DNA of 64,000 nucleotides from Todiramphus chloris collaris (taxonomy: Eukaryota > Chordata > Aves > Coraciiformes > Alcedinidae), in NCBI GenBank assembly GCA_025345505.1, contig JANVCC010000022.1, positions 26,077,621 to 26,141,620 on the forward strand, written 5' to 3'. Position 1 is the stretch's first letter. Every line of letters begins with the position of its first letter. The notes below the pieces were generated by a model. It was not told where the DNA came from and did not search any database. It saw only the letters and a list, made by a program, of their open reading frames with translations. Of this stretch, positions 39,217-50,900 are shown one piece after another. The position numbers and the translations under genes were made by a program.

Positions 39217-42200
39217 TCATGTAGCCTGTGAGTGCCCTTGCTGGTAGCAAAGCAGACAGCAGCGCCCCTGCTTGCCCACATCCACGGAGCACGTGTGGCA
39301 CACCTTGCCCTGGCACAGCCTGCCAAGAGAGTGGGCGGTGAGATTCGTGCCATCCCGGTCCCATGCCAGCGACCTGCCCTTGCCCCCTGTAGCCCACCTG
39401 CAGCTGTACCGCCGGGAGAGTAGGCGGAAATCCTTGTGGCAGCGGGTGCACAACCCTGCATTGTGGGGTGCCGGGCTGGGCGTCGGGCTGTTGATGCCCT
39501 CTGTCTTCTGCCACAGTGCATCCTTCTCCCTGCAGGAGGGGACAGGTCAGCCCTGGCGGGAGCATGCCCAGTGGTGGGGGTCCAGGAGCACACCCTGACA
39601 CCCCAGACCCAAGATGGGCACCTAAGGCTCTCAAAGCACGTTAAGCAGCATTTGCCTGGGCTCTGGTGCCCTCCTCTGGGCAAAGGGGTTTGGGGCCTGC
39701 CACCCGCGCGTGGCCCCGTTCTCATGGGGTCCCTGGAGCTCTCACCGCAGCAGCTCCAGCAGCCGCCCCTTCATGTCGCGGATGAGCTCCTGCTGCCTCG
39801 CCTGCTCGGCACCACGCGTGGCCTCCCGCTCCAGGGCCTCCCGCTGTGCTCGCTGCAGCGCCAAAGCCCAGCGCTCCCCGTCCTGCCGGGCCCTGGTGTG
39901 CAGCAGTGAGGAGATGGTCCTCCTGTCCCTCAGCTGGTCATCTCTCCCTGCCTCCACTGCCCATCCATCCCTGAGCTGGCTCCCCAGCCCCACAGAACCT
40001 TGCCATCTGCCAGGCCAGCCAGCCATCCGTCTCCCAGCTCTTCATCCATTCTTCCCTGCACTCATCCTTCTGGCCATTTGCCCACCCATGCATCCATCTA
40101 CTCACCCCAAATTCACCCCTCCCTTCCTCCAACCTCTTGTCCTAAATTAATCTCTCCATCTTATGTGTGTCCACCCATCAACTTACCCAAAATTCATCCA
40201 TCCATTCACCCCTCCATCCCTCCATCTATCTACCCACCCCAAATTAATTCTCACCCCTCTGCCCACCCATCCCTCCACTTACCTATCAGTCTTCAAGTTG
40301 ATGCCTCTCTCCCACCCTCCCTCCCCAAATCCCTCCTGCCCTCCCTCCCCAAATCCCTCCCTCGCTCCCTCCCACCATCCCCAGGTCCTGCCCCCCTGGG
40401 TCCAAGTAGGGCATCGTGAGGGGTCCCAGGAGAAACCCTGTGGTGGGTGGAGATGGGGTGACCCACTGTGGAGTGACGGGAGGTGGGAGTGAGGGGTCCC
40501 TGCCTGACCTGCTGAGCTGCTCCTGCAACTGCATCACCTCCTGCCTCTGCGCCTGGAGCTGCTGCTGGCTCTGCCGGGCTTCCTCCCGTGCCACGGCAGC
40601 CAGGCTGGCCAAGTGCTGTGGGAGAGCAAGGGCTCAACTGTCGCCCCCCGACCCCCACCCCACTGTGGGATCCCCTTAGACTTGCCCATACCATGGCCAT
40701 GCCAGTGGCCGTGTCCGCCTGGTGGTCAGATGGGGTCTCCTGGGGACCGCAGGCAAGCTCCAGTGCCTGCCTCAGCACCTTCTCCACCTTCTCCACAGCA
40801 GCCACCTCGTCCGGGGCACTGGCATCCTCCAGCGCATCTGTCTGTCCTGCCGCTGCCAGCGCAGCCTGGCAGTCCCGCAGGCGCGAGGCCAGCGTCTCCG
40901 CCTCTGCCAGTGCCCTGGCCAGCCTGGTGTCCCGCTCCTCTGCCACCTCCCGCCAGCCCCTCGCCTCTTCCTGTGCCCATGCCAATGCCCCCGGTCCCCC
41001 TGCTGCCACCGCTGCTGCCAGCGCCCGCTCCAGGAAGGCGTTGGTCTCCCGCAGTGCCTCAGCCTCTCGTGCCCGCAGCAGAGCCCACTGGGCACTGTGC
41101 TCTGCCCAGCGCTGGTGCCGCTGCTCCTCCTGCGCCAGCTGGGCTGACAGCGCCCGCAATGCTGCTTCCCGCTGCCCCAGCTCGGTCCGCAGCTGGGACA
41201 CCAGTGCCCTCAGGTATGCTTCTGTCTCTTCTGGCTGTCCAGGCACTGGTGGTGGGGAGCCAGGCATGCATCCTATGCCAGGTGGTGGAGATGTGCCAGG
41301 CTCCCCGTCACCACTGGGCTGGGGTGATTTGCTAAGACCATGTGCATCCTCCAGCTCCTCTACATCCACATCCTCCAGCTCCTTCTCATCCTCCTCCAGC
41401 TTCTCTTTATCCTCCTTTTCTATGTCCTCCTCCACCTCCTCTTCTATGTCCACCTCCACGTCCTCCTCCTCCTTCTCCATCCCATCTTCATCCTCCTCTT
41501 TCACATCCTTCTTCACCTCCACATCCTCTGCATGCCCCTCCACATCCTTCACCTCTACGTCCACCACCTGCAGGGCAGCCAAGGTGGGCGAGCATGGGTG
41601 GGCTGGCAGCCCAGGGGCTGCTGCAGTGGGATGGGCAATGCCATCGGGCCATCCGGGCACCTTGATGCTGGTATCATCTGTCTGCGGGGTTGTCTTTGCT
41701 GGGCTGCTCCTGGCCACTGGGTTGGGACGTACCAGCGTCCTAGAGGGGTCACAGGACTCAGGGCCACTAGGTCACCCTAAGAGTGAGTGAGCAGAGCTCC
41801 ATCACCCTCCCTCCCTCCCTCCCTCCCTCCCTCCCGGTTCCCTGGGCACAGAGATGGAAAGAGCAGCAGGTCTGGTGACACTGTGTGGCACCTGGTAACA
41901 GGGGAGCAGGGATGCTTGTGCCACCAGCCTGTGCTGGTTGCAGGGAAGAACTGGGGCAGCATGTGTCCTTGTGGCAGTGCGTGTACACACACGTGCAAGC
42001 AGCAGAAAAGATGTGAGTGTACTGGAGCTGCTGCATACATGAGTGCCCCCTACAAGTGTGCCCAGGGGAAAGGGTGTGCACACGTGCACACCCATAGGCC
42101 CCTGTGTCTCAGATGTCACAGTGCTGCAGCAAGCCCATGCCTGGGCATGTACTTGGCAGAGGATGGCAGTGGGTGGGTGTGCTCACACACGTGGCATGTT

Positions 42201-44007
42201 TGTAGGCACGGGCATGGCGTGCATGCTGGAGCGGGTGTCTGTGCCTGCCTAGGGCCATGGATGGAGGGAGGGCTGACACAGCTGGGGTGCCACGTGGGGC
42301 CGAGGGTGGTGGGGCAATGCCCATGTGCTGCTCTATAATGCTGAGCCCCAAGTGCCACTGATGCTCTTGTTGCCCTTGGCACTCCCACTGTCCCCAGTGC
42401 TCCTGGTGCCCCCCAAATCCCCAGGCTCACTCGGAGAACATGGGCCAGGCTGTGTCCAGGTCAGGCCTGTGCAGGGCCAGGTGGAAGGTGATGCCATCCA
42501 GCTCGTAGAGGCTGCCCAGGATCTCCACCCGGTGCTGGGAGCTCAGGAAGGGGCTGCGGGCGTAGTACCAATCACTGTAACAACAAAACAGTCTCAGAGA
42601 TGCCGCCCACCCTCCCACCCCAAGCATCCCCCCCCTGTGCCACTTGCTCTTACCAGAGGCTCTCAGGGTCGAGGAGGCAGAGCTGCAGGGACTCTGCCAG
42701 CTGCCGGTGCACCAGGCAGTACCGCAGGAAGGCTCGGCCCTTGCCCACAGGGGTCTTCAGCTGGGGCGAGAGGGGGTTATGAAGCCCTGCCACACCAGTC
42801 TGCCCCCCCACACCTCTCCCAAGCCCATGCAGGAGGGAAGGGGATCCCCAAGGCCAATGCCAGGGGCAGTGGGGACCCCAGATTTGAGAAAAGCCTTTAC
42901 GTCTCTGGTGGGTGAGTACTTGGTGCACAAGTGAGTGTGCCCATGCACAAGTGTATGTTCACCCACAAACAAGTAGAAGCACTCCCGGGTGCCCCGCCAG
43001 CTCATGCCCACCTTGTCCAGGGAAGTGACGAAGCGAATACCCTCATGCTCCTGCCGGCGCCGTGCCAGGCCCTGGCACAAGAAGTCCCAATAGTCCTTGC
43101 GCTGCCCAAAGAAGTTCCTCTTCTCCTTGAGGTCAAACTGGCAGAGACACAAGCTTGGGCTTGCTTATTTGGGGGTGTCCCCTGTCCTCCTAGCCTGTCC
43201 CCTGTGGGGCTGGGATCTAACCAGCTCCCCCAGCAGAGTGATTCCCGATGTCTACTGGCTGTCCCCTCTTTGCTGGCTCCGTGCCTCAGTTTCCCTTTTG
43301 CAGTATGTGTACTTTTACACACGGACGTTTCTGAGCCCTGCCCAGGCCGGGCAACGCCAGCTGGGGCCAGCCTGCACCCCAAAACACCCACCACGGGGTC
43401 TGCTCTGCTCTCAGCTGTGCCCCAGGGGAAGGTAAGAGAGGGAGCGATGGGCATGGAGGACTGGCGTACCTGGAGGAGAAACTCCAGCTGGGCACAGAGG
43501 CTGTGCAGCTCCCTACTCCCGTCTGTCACCGGCAGGTTCTGCTCCCGATAGCTGCGGTTCAGCTCGTCCACAGTCTCTGTGAGATGGCAGGTCTGAGCTG
43601 GCAGGGCTCTGCCTGGGCAGCGGGCACCCTGCCTCATCCCACACCACCTCCCCACCGCCTCCCAGCTCCAGGCCCTGGGGATTTCTGCTGTCTGGTGAAA
43701 GAGGAACCTGCCTAGGATGACGCAGGGCAGCAGGGAGAGCAAGGGGCACAGGTACCCCCCAGGCACTGCTGGTGCCCTGGGCCTGACAGCGAGGATGGGA
43801 GAAGGAAGCAGTGTCAGGCTTGGCACTGGGATGCTCTGAAGCACCACCAGCAGTAACAGGGTGGGGAGGGTGCAAGGAGGGACCCGGCATGGCCAGGGTG
43901 TGATGTGCCATGCAGGGCACATGCTGGCACACACTGGTGGGGAACAGGCTCGTCCACTTACTCTGCAGGTCCTTGATGATGCGGTTGAGCTCCCCCTCCC
44001 CTGCCAT
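39217..44007 (-). CDS. RUFY4: RUFY4, RUN and FYVE-like domain protein, 10 coding exons, 688 aa
   Basis: Endolysosomal/autophagy adaptor of the RUFY family, in mammals linked to Rab7-dependent autophagosome and lysosome positioning. Minus-strand exons: 43962-44007, 43470-43576, 43012-43137, 42654-42760, 42431-42574, 40692-41739, 40509-40615, 39746-39892, 39398-39529, 39217-39319; phases close to 688 aa (human 571). The RUN region (about 20-176) has DYWDFLCQGL, LKTPVGKGRAFLRYCL and DLDTAWPMFSE as in mammals. Residues 235-309 are an extremely acidic Glu/Asp/Val/Lys stretch; long coiled-coil segments follow (about 335-610). The zinc finger has four Cys pairs (638/641, 654/657, 662/665, 676/679) but RRYSCR in place of the PI3P-binding RRHHCR, as in mammalian RUFY4. 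The ATG chosen matches the human start region (MAGEGELNRIIKDLQ); an in-frame upstream exon is possible. Confidence 0.92.
39950..40345. repeat. Degenerate (CATC)n/(CCAT)n microsatellite in a RUFY4 intron
   Basis: A 400-bp stretch of CCATCCATC-, CCACCC- and CTCCCTCCC-type units in the intron between RUFY4 exons 40509-40615 and 39746-39892. It keeps several frames open and yields spurious peptides rich in Pro, His and Ser. Confidence 0.7.
41345..41575 (-). repeat. RUFY4: Trinucleotide-biased tract encoding the RUFY4 acidic segment
   Basis: On the minus strand this part of the large RUFY4 exon is almost entirely GAG, GAA, GAT, GAC, GTG, GTA and AAG codons, giving residues 235-309 (over two thirds Glu or Asp). 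Purine-rich imperfect 6-, 9- and 18-bp units point to growth by slippage. Confidence 0.65.
41806..41835. repeat. (CCCT)n microsatellite
   Basis: About seven uninterrupted CCCT units in the RUFY4 intron just upstream (on the minus strand) of the large exon. It contributes purine-rich sequence close to the splice acceptor at 41740. Confidence 0.8.
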
Positions 44008-45916
44008 GGCTGTCTCCAGGCATCTGCAAAGGCAGGGGCAGTGATGAGAGGTGCCAGGCTGGCACTCATGTGGCACCCTCATACTCACTGCCCCAAGGAG
44101 AGGGTCTGCACCCCTTCTCCCCCAAAAAGGTCCACTCCAGAGCCACCCGCTGTCAAGGTAAGAGGGATGGGCTCAGGCACCCCCTTTCCATGCCCATGTG
44201 TCCATACTACATGGGGTAGGGAGTGTGGGGTGGGAATATATACCATCTCTTATAACCCTAGTTGTCCATGTGCCCTGTCCCAAAATGCCCCCAGGCTCTG
44301 CCCCCACACTGTGCCCAGGCTCTGTCCCCATTCCCTGGGGGGCTTCAGAGACAGACGCCTCCCCTCACCCCTTCCTTGGAGTGTTCATATCCTCCTCCCT
44401 GTCCCCTTTCCCTAGGATTCAGGATGTGGGTTTGGCATGGGGGAAGCGCTGCCTTTGCTTCTGCTCTCGCTTCCTTCACTCGCATCACAAACTAGGGGGG
44501 GTGGGGGCTCCTGGGGTGGCACAGAAGGGGAGCACACAAAAAAGCTGAGCTCCTCCTCAGGCAGAACCCTCTGGCACAGCATGATGCCTGCGGGACTGGC
44601 ACGGGGTTTGAGAGTCTTGTGGGCATGGAGTGGGGGGCCAGGAGACATAGTGCAGCAGAGTGCACCCTAGGGACAGGGCAAGGGACAGCGCCCATGGAGG
44701 TGGCAGGTCCAGGGCTTGTCACTGAGGGTGGTAGTTGGGCAGAGGGCTGGGGGAGCACACGCGTGTGTGCCTGGGGTACGCACAGCAGGGTGCATGTGTG
44801 CTCACAATAGCATGTGTGCCCAAGTGTGCCCAAGCGAGCCCAAGTGTGTGTGAGTGCCCTGTGCCCCTCGCCACAGCAGGGTGGCTTGGCGGGCAGAGCA
44901 GGACACAGGACTCTGGATGCCTGGGTTCCCATCCCTGTGACCTTGGGTGACCTTGGATGTGCTGTCTTCCCACCCGGCCACCCTGCCCATGACTCAATTT
45001 CACCCAAGAAGAAGAGACCCTTACCTGTGGCCAGGAGCTGTGGGGTGACCCGAGGCTCTCACTGGGTGGGAGGATGCTGGCGTGTTCCCTTACCCACGCT
45101 GCGCCTGCCTGCTTCTCCTTTTGTACCTTGTCAGGAGGAAGTATGGGAGGTCAGGAGGGGCTGCAGGAGCCACCCCCTGCCCACCCTGCATCATATCAGC
45201 CACTGCAGATCGTCCCTCTGGCACCCAGCTCCCTGGTTTGGGAGGTGCCAGTTTTGTGGAGAGGGTTAGCAAGGCTGGTCCCCTTGTGCATCCCCTGTGG
45301 GGCAGAAGGAAGGACAGCGCCAGGCTGTGGGAATGTGGCTTGGGAATACTTTCGGGGACCCCCTTGCAGTTTTTGGGGAGGGGTTCTGGGACCCATACCC
45401 AGCAGCCAACGTCACCCCTGGGGAAGCAGCAGCAGCAGCAGCCCTTCACACAGAAACCTCCCCCCCATGCACAACAGCCCCTAAGGGCACAGATACACCC
45501 CCCATGAGCTGCAGCCCACCCCAGCAAAGCCCACAGCCCCCTCCCCCCCAGGCATCTGCCTGTCACATGGGTGCTATGCCCAGAGCTAGTGTCCAAACTC
45601 TTCCAGGGTGCCCTAGGCAAGCTCCCTCCTTTGCTGTCTGTGCCTTGGGGGATCCCTGCCCATCAGTGCCCCTCAGCCACCATGCCTGAACCCCTTTGCT
45701 GTGCAAACCTGGTTCTGCAGGCTCCTCTGGAGTGAAGACTAAATCCCCTGGGGTGTAGGCAGAAGTGATGCCAGCTCATCCTTTCAGTGCCAGTCACGGG
45801 GACCCGCTGCCATCCTACTCCCCACCACCGTCCTGCTTGGTGGATGCCCCAGTTATGACTATGCCCCACATGTTTGCCCTCACTGTGCCCCACCTCATAA
45901 CACCCGCTGCCCCTAC

Positions 45917-46039
45917 CTGTGCCACCCGGGGGGTCTGGGGGCACCCGTCTCCCCCTGGCCAGGCCTCCGCTCGACAGCAAAGCGAAAGTAGGAAGTGATG
46001 CCGAGTGGGAGCATGGGCGTCCCCACACCCTCCCGGCTC
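45917..46039 (-). CDS. Candidate upstream coding exon of RUFY4
   Basis: On the minus strand a 17-C tract and TTCTCAG acceptor precede 46039, and a CACAG|GTAGGG donor follows 45917. The exon holds an ATG at 46014 and ends in phase 2. Joining it to the acceptor before 44023 gives a continuous frame into the known RUFY4 start (...GWHRCLETAMAGEGEL...), adding 38 residues (726 aa in total). The extra peptide (MLPLGITSYFRFAVERRPGQ...) is not one I recognise. Splice-site strength and frame continuity support it; no homology does. Confidence 0.35.
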
Positions 46040-46465
46040 CTGAGAAGGGGGGGGGGGGGGGGGAGTGAGTTGGGCTGTGGGAGCAGCTGAGGGGCATGGG
46101 GGAGCTGGTGACAGTGCTTGGGGGCTGACCCCCAGCCTCCCCAGCACCCCCTTGCCCTGTGGCACCCTGCAGTGGGTGGTGCTGTGCTCAGCACCCCACG
46201 TTGGATGGGTGGGGTGGACAGAGCGTTGGGGGGCAGTAGAGCATCACCCCACTGTGCTGGGGGATACCTATGTGTGTCCATGAGTGTGCAATTGCACACG
46301 TGTGCAGGCTGCATGTGCTCAGCTATAGGTGAAACCCATAAACATGTGGAGGGTGTGGGTGCCACTGCGGTGCCCTGGCAGAGGGGGCTGTCCCTGCTCC
46401 AGCCAAGGGCCAGGGAGGGGGGGGCTGTGGGCTAGGGGGTGGAAGAAGACGCCCGCCCGTCCTTG

Positions 46466-46600
46466 GCGTGGGTGCAATTCAATTAACGAGGCCTGGCCCT
46501 GGTTCAGCGCAGCCAATAAAGCTAATGGCCCTGCACAGGCCTGGCGCTGCCTGGCGGGGGGGTCCGGGGGCCATCTGCTAATTAAATGGGGGTGGGGAAC
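46466..46600. promoter_or_regulatory. Candidate conserved non-coding element with homeodomain motifs
   Basis: Within about 130 bp there are CAATTCAATTAACG, GCCAATAAAGCTAATGG and GCTAATTAAATGG. These are AT-rich homeobox-type cores set in otherwise GC-rich, low-AT surroundings. The contrast with the flanks suggests selection. The target would most likely be TNS1, about 1.2 kb downstream. Confidence 0.35.
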
Positions 46601-47838
46601 GATGGAACCAGTGGTGATGTCACCTCCCTCGTGCTCTTGGTGTGGGGGTGCATGTACCATGGAACCCCCTGACCTCCAGCTCCAGGATACCAGGCAGGGC
46701 TGGCAGCTGGGGTTGATGGCTGTGAAGTATGGGGGACCCCTGGAACTCCCTGCCCTCTGCACCCCTCCCTGGTGCTATGGCTTGTTAGGGACCTTCTTGA
46801 GGAAAATGCAATTAGTTCCCAGGCCTGGCATGGCTGCTGCACAGGCTTGGCACCAACAGCTGCCCCATGGGGACAGGTACTTGCCCAGCACCACCACGGA
46901 TGGCATCATGGCAGTGTTCAGGGATGCTGTCTCCAGCCCCACCCTTGGCATCACCTTTCTGGGTGCAGGGGGAGTGGTGGTGGTGTCCCCAGTGGAGCTG
47001 CAGGGTGGGGTGCACCTTGCCCCTCTACCCTGCGCAAGCCTGGTGGCAGGATGGGAGTGCCTGGGGCTGTCTCGGGGTGTCCTGTGGCGAGAAGTTCCCC
47101 TGGGTAACACTGCACCCTTTGGAGAGTGGACCCCACCAGGGGGGGGGGTGGAAGAGGTGTCCCTGAATGTGTCCTCAGGCTCCTGGGAACGGGAGAAGCT
47201 TGGTGGGGTACCAGGGGGACTGGCAGGGGGGCAGGGAAGATCCCCCCTGTGCAGGCACTACCATTTAGGGCTTGGGTTGGAGGGAAACTGAGGCACGGTC
47301 GAGGAGGGGTGTCATGGGTTGAGCTGCAATTGAACCCAGGTGTCTGGGCACCTCCACCCCCAAATCAGAGGGGGCTGGAGGTTGGGGGGCATTATCAGGG
47401 TGCAGCATCCACCCCAGGGGGCAGGTGGGTGAGCCCAGGGGCTGCCAAACCCCAAGCCCCGCGTGCGGGGAGGAGGAAGAGGAGGAGGAGGTGGGGAAGG
47501 AGGAGGGGGAGGAGGAGGGGGAGCGTGTCGGAGCTGGCTCCCACCCAAGCACTGCAGGACATGGGCGGGCACGGTGCTCCCTGCCTGGCTGCCAGCGCGC
47601 AGGCGACGCTGGGGGACCGGCGGGGGGGACAGGGCCCGGTGGGACCGCAGCCCCCCAGCCTATCCCCGCACGGCCCCGTGCCCACTGCCGGGCACCTCCT
47701 GGGCACTGCCCGGGCACCTGAGATTGTGACAACCGGGGGGAGCACGGCTGGGTTTGAACACCTCCGCGAGCGTGCCCTGGGCAGGGGTCGGCCCCTGCAC
47801 CCCCCTCTCCCACCGGCTGACCCCTGGGCAGGGGCACC

Positions 47839-47934
47839 ATGACCCGGCTGAGCTGGTGCTTTGCCACCTTGGTTCGCTGGGGAAAGTCCTTGGTGTCCTG
47901 CCTTCTGCCCCTCCACGCCTGCCGCCGCCGGGAG
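47839..47934 (+). CDS. TNS1: TNS1 start exon A (C1-containing isoform)
   Basis: Encodes 32 residues from MTRLSWCF to ACRRRE and ends at a consensus donor (GAG|GTAAGC) in phase 0. The peptide is hydrophobic and basic with three Cys (7, 21, 28), a pattern compatible with membrane association or acylation. The next supported exon with a phase-0 acceptor is 54396-54504. The exon is inferred from its ATG, donor and phase; I do not know a database match for the peptide. Confidence 0.55.
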
Positions 47935-50900
47935 GTAAGCGGGCACCGCCGGGCACGGCGTTAGGGTCACGGTCTGCAGGGGGGCACGGTGTTGGGCGGG
48001 CTCCGGGGGAGAGCAGAGGGATGGGGGTTACAGGCTGGCACTGGCCCTGCCTGCTCCGGGCAACGGGGTTTAAACTGCATATGAATGCCGGGGTGCCGGG
48101 CATGTCCTTTCTCCCTCTTTGTGTTCCCTGTCTGGTGTGTCGTTCCCCCCGCTCCCAGCATGGCACTGTGATGCCCCCACCATATAACCTGCACCCGCGG
48201 GCCCCTGCAGCGCCTGGCTGAGGGGATCTGCTGGGATCTGCCACACAGCAGTTCACGCAAAGGGATCTGCTGGGATCCCTGTGTTCTTACAGCGTGAGCA
48301 CAGTGGTAGGGGGTGCCCGATTGTTCTTACAGCACCCACAGTGGGGCAGAACCCTGCACCCAGTGTGAGGGGACCTCTGTGCCCACAAAGAACCTGGCAT
48401 GAAAGATCTCTATGCCCATAAAGTGCCCAGTGTGGGGGATCACTGTGCCTGTAAGCACCTGGCACTGGGGAGCTCTGTGCCCATAAAGTGCTCAGTCGGC
48501 ATGGGATTCCTGTGCCCAAAAAAGTGCCAAGCATGAGGGATCCCCATGCCCATATGTACCTGGCATGTGACATCTCTGTGCCCATCAGCACTTGGTCTAT
48601 GTGGGATCCCTGTGCCAAAGGACTGCCCTGTAGGGGGGTTCCCTCTGCCCCTGAAATGCCTGATGTGGGGACCCATCCTGCTCTGCTGCCCATGCTAGGG
48701 AAACTGAGGCAGGGTGGGGAGAGACTAGCGGAGGGCACTATGCAACCCTCACTTGGTTCCTTAACGTTTGGGAAGCTGTGCTGTGCCAGCAAAGTGGGTG
48801 CCAAAGCCACCACCGGACAGTGCCTGGGGAAGTGTCACTGCAGGGAGTGACAGGCCAGTGTGTGCCAGGACAGAGACCCAGCCTGGAGGAGGGAAAGAGC
48901 CCTGGCTCCTTGGGGACCCCGGTGCATGCAGAGGACACAGGACTGTAAGCTGCTGGGGGCACGGTGGGAGTACTCAGGGCTGTGGGTGGGTGGCACTTGT
49001 GAAGCGCAGGGCAGAAGTTGTGCAGTCCCATGTCCATCCCTGTGTCCGTGTGTCCCTGATGTGGTATAAGAGCATGGACTCGTGGGTGTGTGTAACAAAC
49101 GTGTGCTCGTGCATGTTTGTGTTCATGAGCATGCAGATGGGTCTGGGAAGAGAGTGAACTATGGCTCACACAAGTGTGGTTGAACAGTGGGTCTCTGGGG
49201 AGGTTCCATGGGGTACGTGTCCCTTTGTGGGTGCATGTGTGTGCCCCCAGCCCTTTCCATGCTCAGACAGGTACCTGCACATGAAAGTGCCCACCCACCA
49301 CGCATGATGTGGGCTGTTGTGTGCGGTGTGCATGAGTGTGCCCCACGGGCCTCTACATAGCAGGGGCGTGTGGGTGACATGCGTGTGTGCCCTGTGCTCC
49401 CAAGGGCAGTGCGGGCACAGCTCTGAGGGAAGCGGGTGTGGGGGCCTTGGGGACACGGTGCCTGCAGGAGGGGGAGACACAGAGGACTCCTGGCAAGGCT
49501 GGCTGTGCGCTGGGGGGGGTTGTCCACACCAGTGGCACACATGGGGGGGCGTGTCCCTGGGCTAAATGCCCCGTCTGTGTGCATGTGCCCCCCCCAAAGA
49601 AAATGACCCCTAAATGATGCTCACGGGCAGCGTCCCTGCAGCCACCCTGTCGCTGTCGCATGACCCTTATCCCTGCCCTTCTGAGGGGCCTGGGTTTGTC
49701 ACAGCAGTGAATGGGAGGGGGTGATTTATAGGGGGTGGGGACACCCCTCTCCACTGGGGCTTTCATTCTTGCACAGTAAGGAGGCTGATTAATGAGGGCT
49801 GTAAGGATGGGAGGGAGGGTGCATGGATGGGCACTCCCTGCCAATTTGGTGCTGTGAGCAGGACCAGGACCCCTAGTCTCCCTCTGCCCCTGGGAATGGC
49901 TGGCATGGGGAGCGGGGCTGCTGTCCCCATCTAATCCCTGTCTCAGCAGGCACAACCCCATAGGGGTACCCCTGCCATGGTCCTGGTGGGCGTGGCGGAG
50001 TGGTGAGGTGGAGAACAGTGGAGCAGGGATATTTTTGGGAGGGGGTGTGGCACTTCGTGTGGGTCAGATGCCGCCCTAGCGTCAGGGAATGGCAGCCCCC
50101 CCCCCTCCCTTTGCCCTTCCTCTCCGAGCTGGTGGCTGCATGCTGTGTACAGGTGGGAAACTGAGGCACGGGCAGGGGGAAGCATTACAGCGCCCGTGTC
50201 TGCGCCGTACCCACGTCCCCATGCCAGCCATGGCTCGTCCTGCCGACGTGTCCTTCCCCCTCGGCGCGTCTCCCACTCTGACTCACACCCTCATGGTCAC
50301 GGCCAGCTGAACACAAGTTTCCAGCTGGAGTTGGAGTCAGCGCTTCGGGGGGTGGGGGGACGACACACACCGTGTGCCTCCCGCTGAAGGGCCTCCCAGG
50401 AGCGGCTGGAGCACCCCCTCGCCGAGTCCATCCCCACCAGGGCCGCGGGCTGCAAAGCAGCTCCCCGTCCCGCCTGGACTGTCCCCCCTCGCTCAGGGCC
50501 CCCAGCTCGGCGCACGGATGTCCGCCGATCCCTCCCCGTCTCCCATCGCGGGACCACCCAGGGGACGCTGCTGGGGGTGGGGTGGGGTGGGGACACACGC
50601 CGTTGCAGAACCCGCCGGAGCAGTGCCGGGGGGGAGGTGGGTGGATGGTGCCCCGCGGGTCAGCGGAGGAAATGGATCTCAGATGTGTGTGCGTGGAGAG
50701 AGCGGGGCCGGGACAAGGGCACAGCACCGTTCTGCCCCCCTCCCCCCAGTCCCTTCCTCCCCTTTCGTGGGGTGAGGGCTCCTGTCCTCTCCCGGGGCCA
50801 CCTCGGCCGGGGTGCTGGTGGGCGCTGCGGGGAGCGGGCGGGGGGGCTTTGCCGATCCGCCTTTCTCCCCCCTCCTCGGGGGGTGGCGTGGGGCCGGGGC

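Larger units (their letters stand above)
44030..47838. other. Region between RUFY4 and the first TNS1 exon
   Basis: Apart from the candidate RUFY4 exon (45917-46039) I support no gene. TG/GTGTGC-rich stretches occur (44750-44860), and 46466-46600 holds a cluster of TAAT-type motifs that may be a conserved enhancer. A purine-only stretch (GGAGGAAGAGGAGG, about 47462-47525) lies some 315 bp upstream of the TNS1 start codon. Long plus-strand open frames (e.g. 46329-47291) are explained by GC bias. Confidence 0.45.

Noticed and set aside
39950-40345. Regular spacing suggestive of a CRISPR-like array
   Set aside because: This is a CATC/CCAT microsatellite in a vertebrate intron; there are no uniform repeats with unique spacers.
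42757-43011. RUFY4 exon 3 reading through into intron 3 (open for tens of codons)
   Set aside because: Family alignment (LDK|LKTPVGKGRAF) and the AAG|GTGGGC donor with a CCCCAG acceptor show that the segment is intronic; retention would insert unrelated sequence into the RUN domain.
46329-47291. 320-codon plus-strand open frame upstream of TNS1
   Set aside because: GC-rich, low-complexity translation (Gly, Trp, Pro) with no recognisable domain; several overlapping frames are open on both strands, which is a composition effect.
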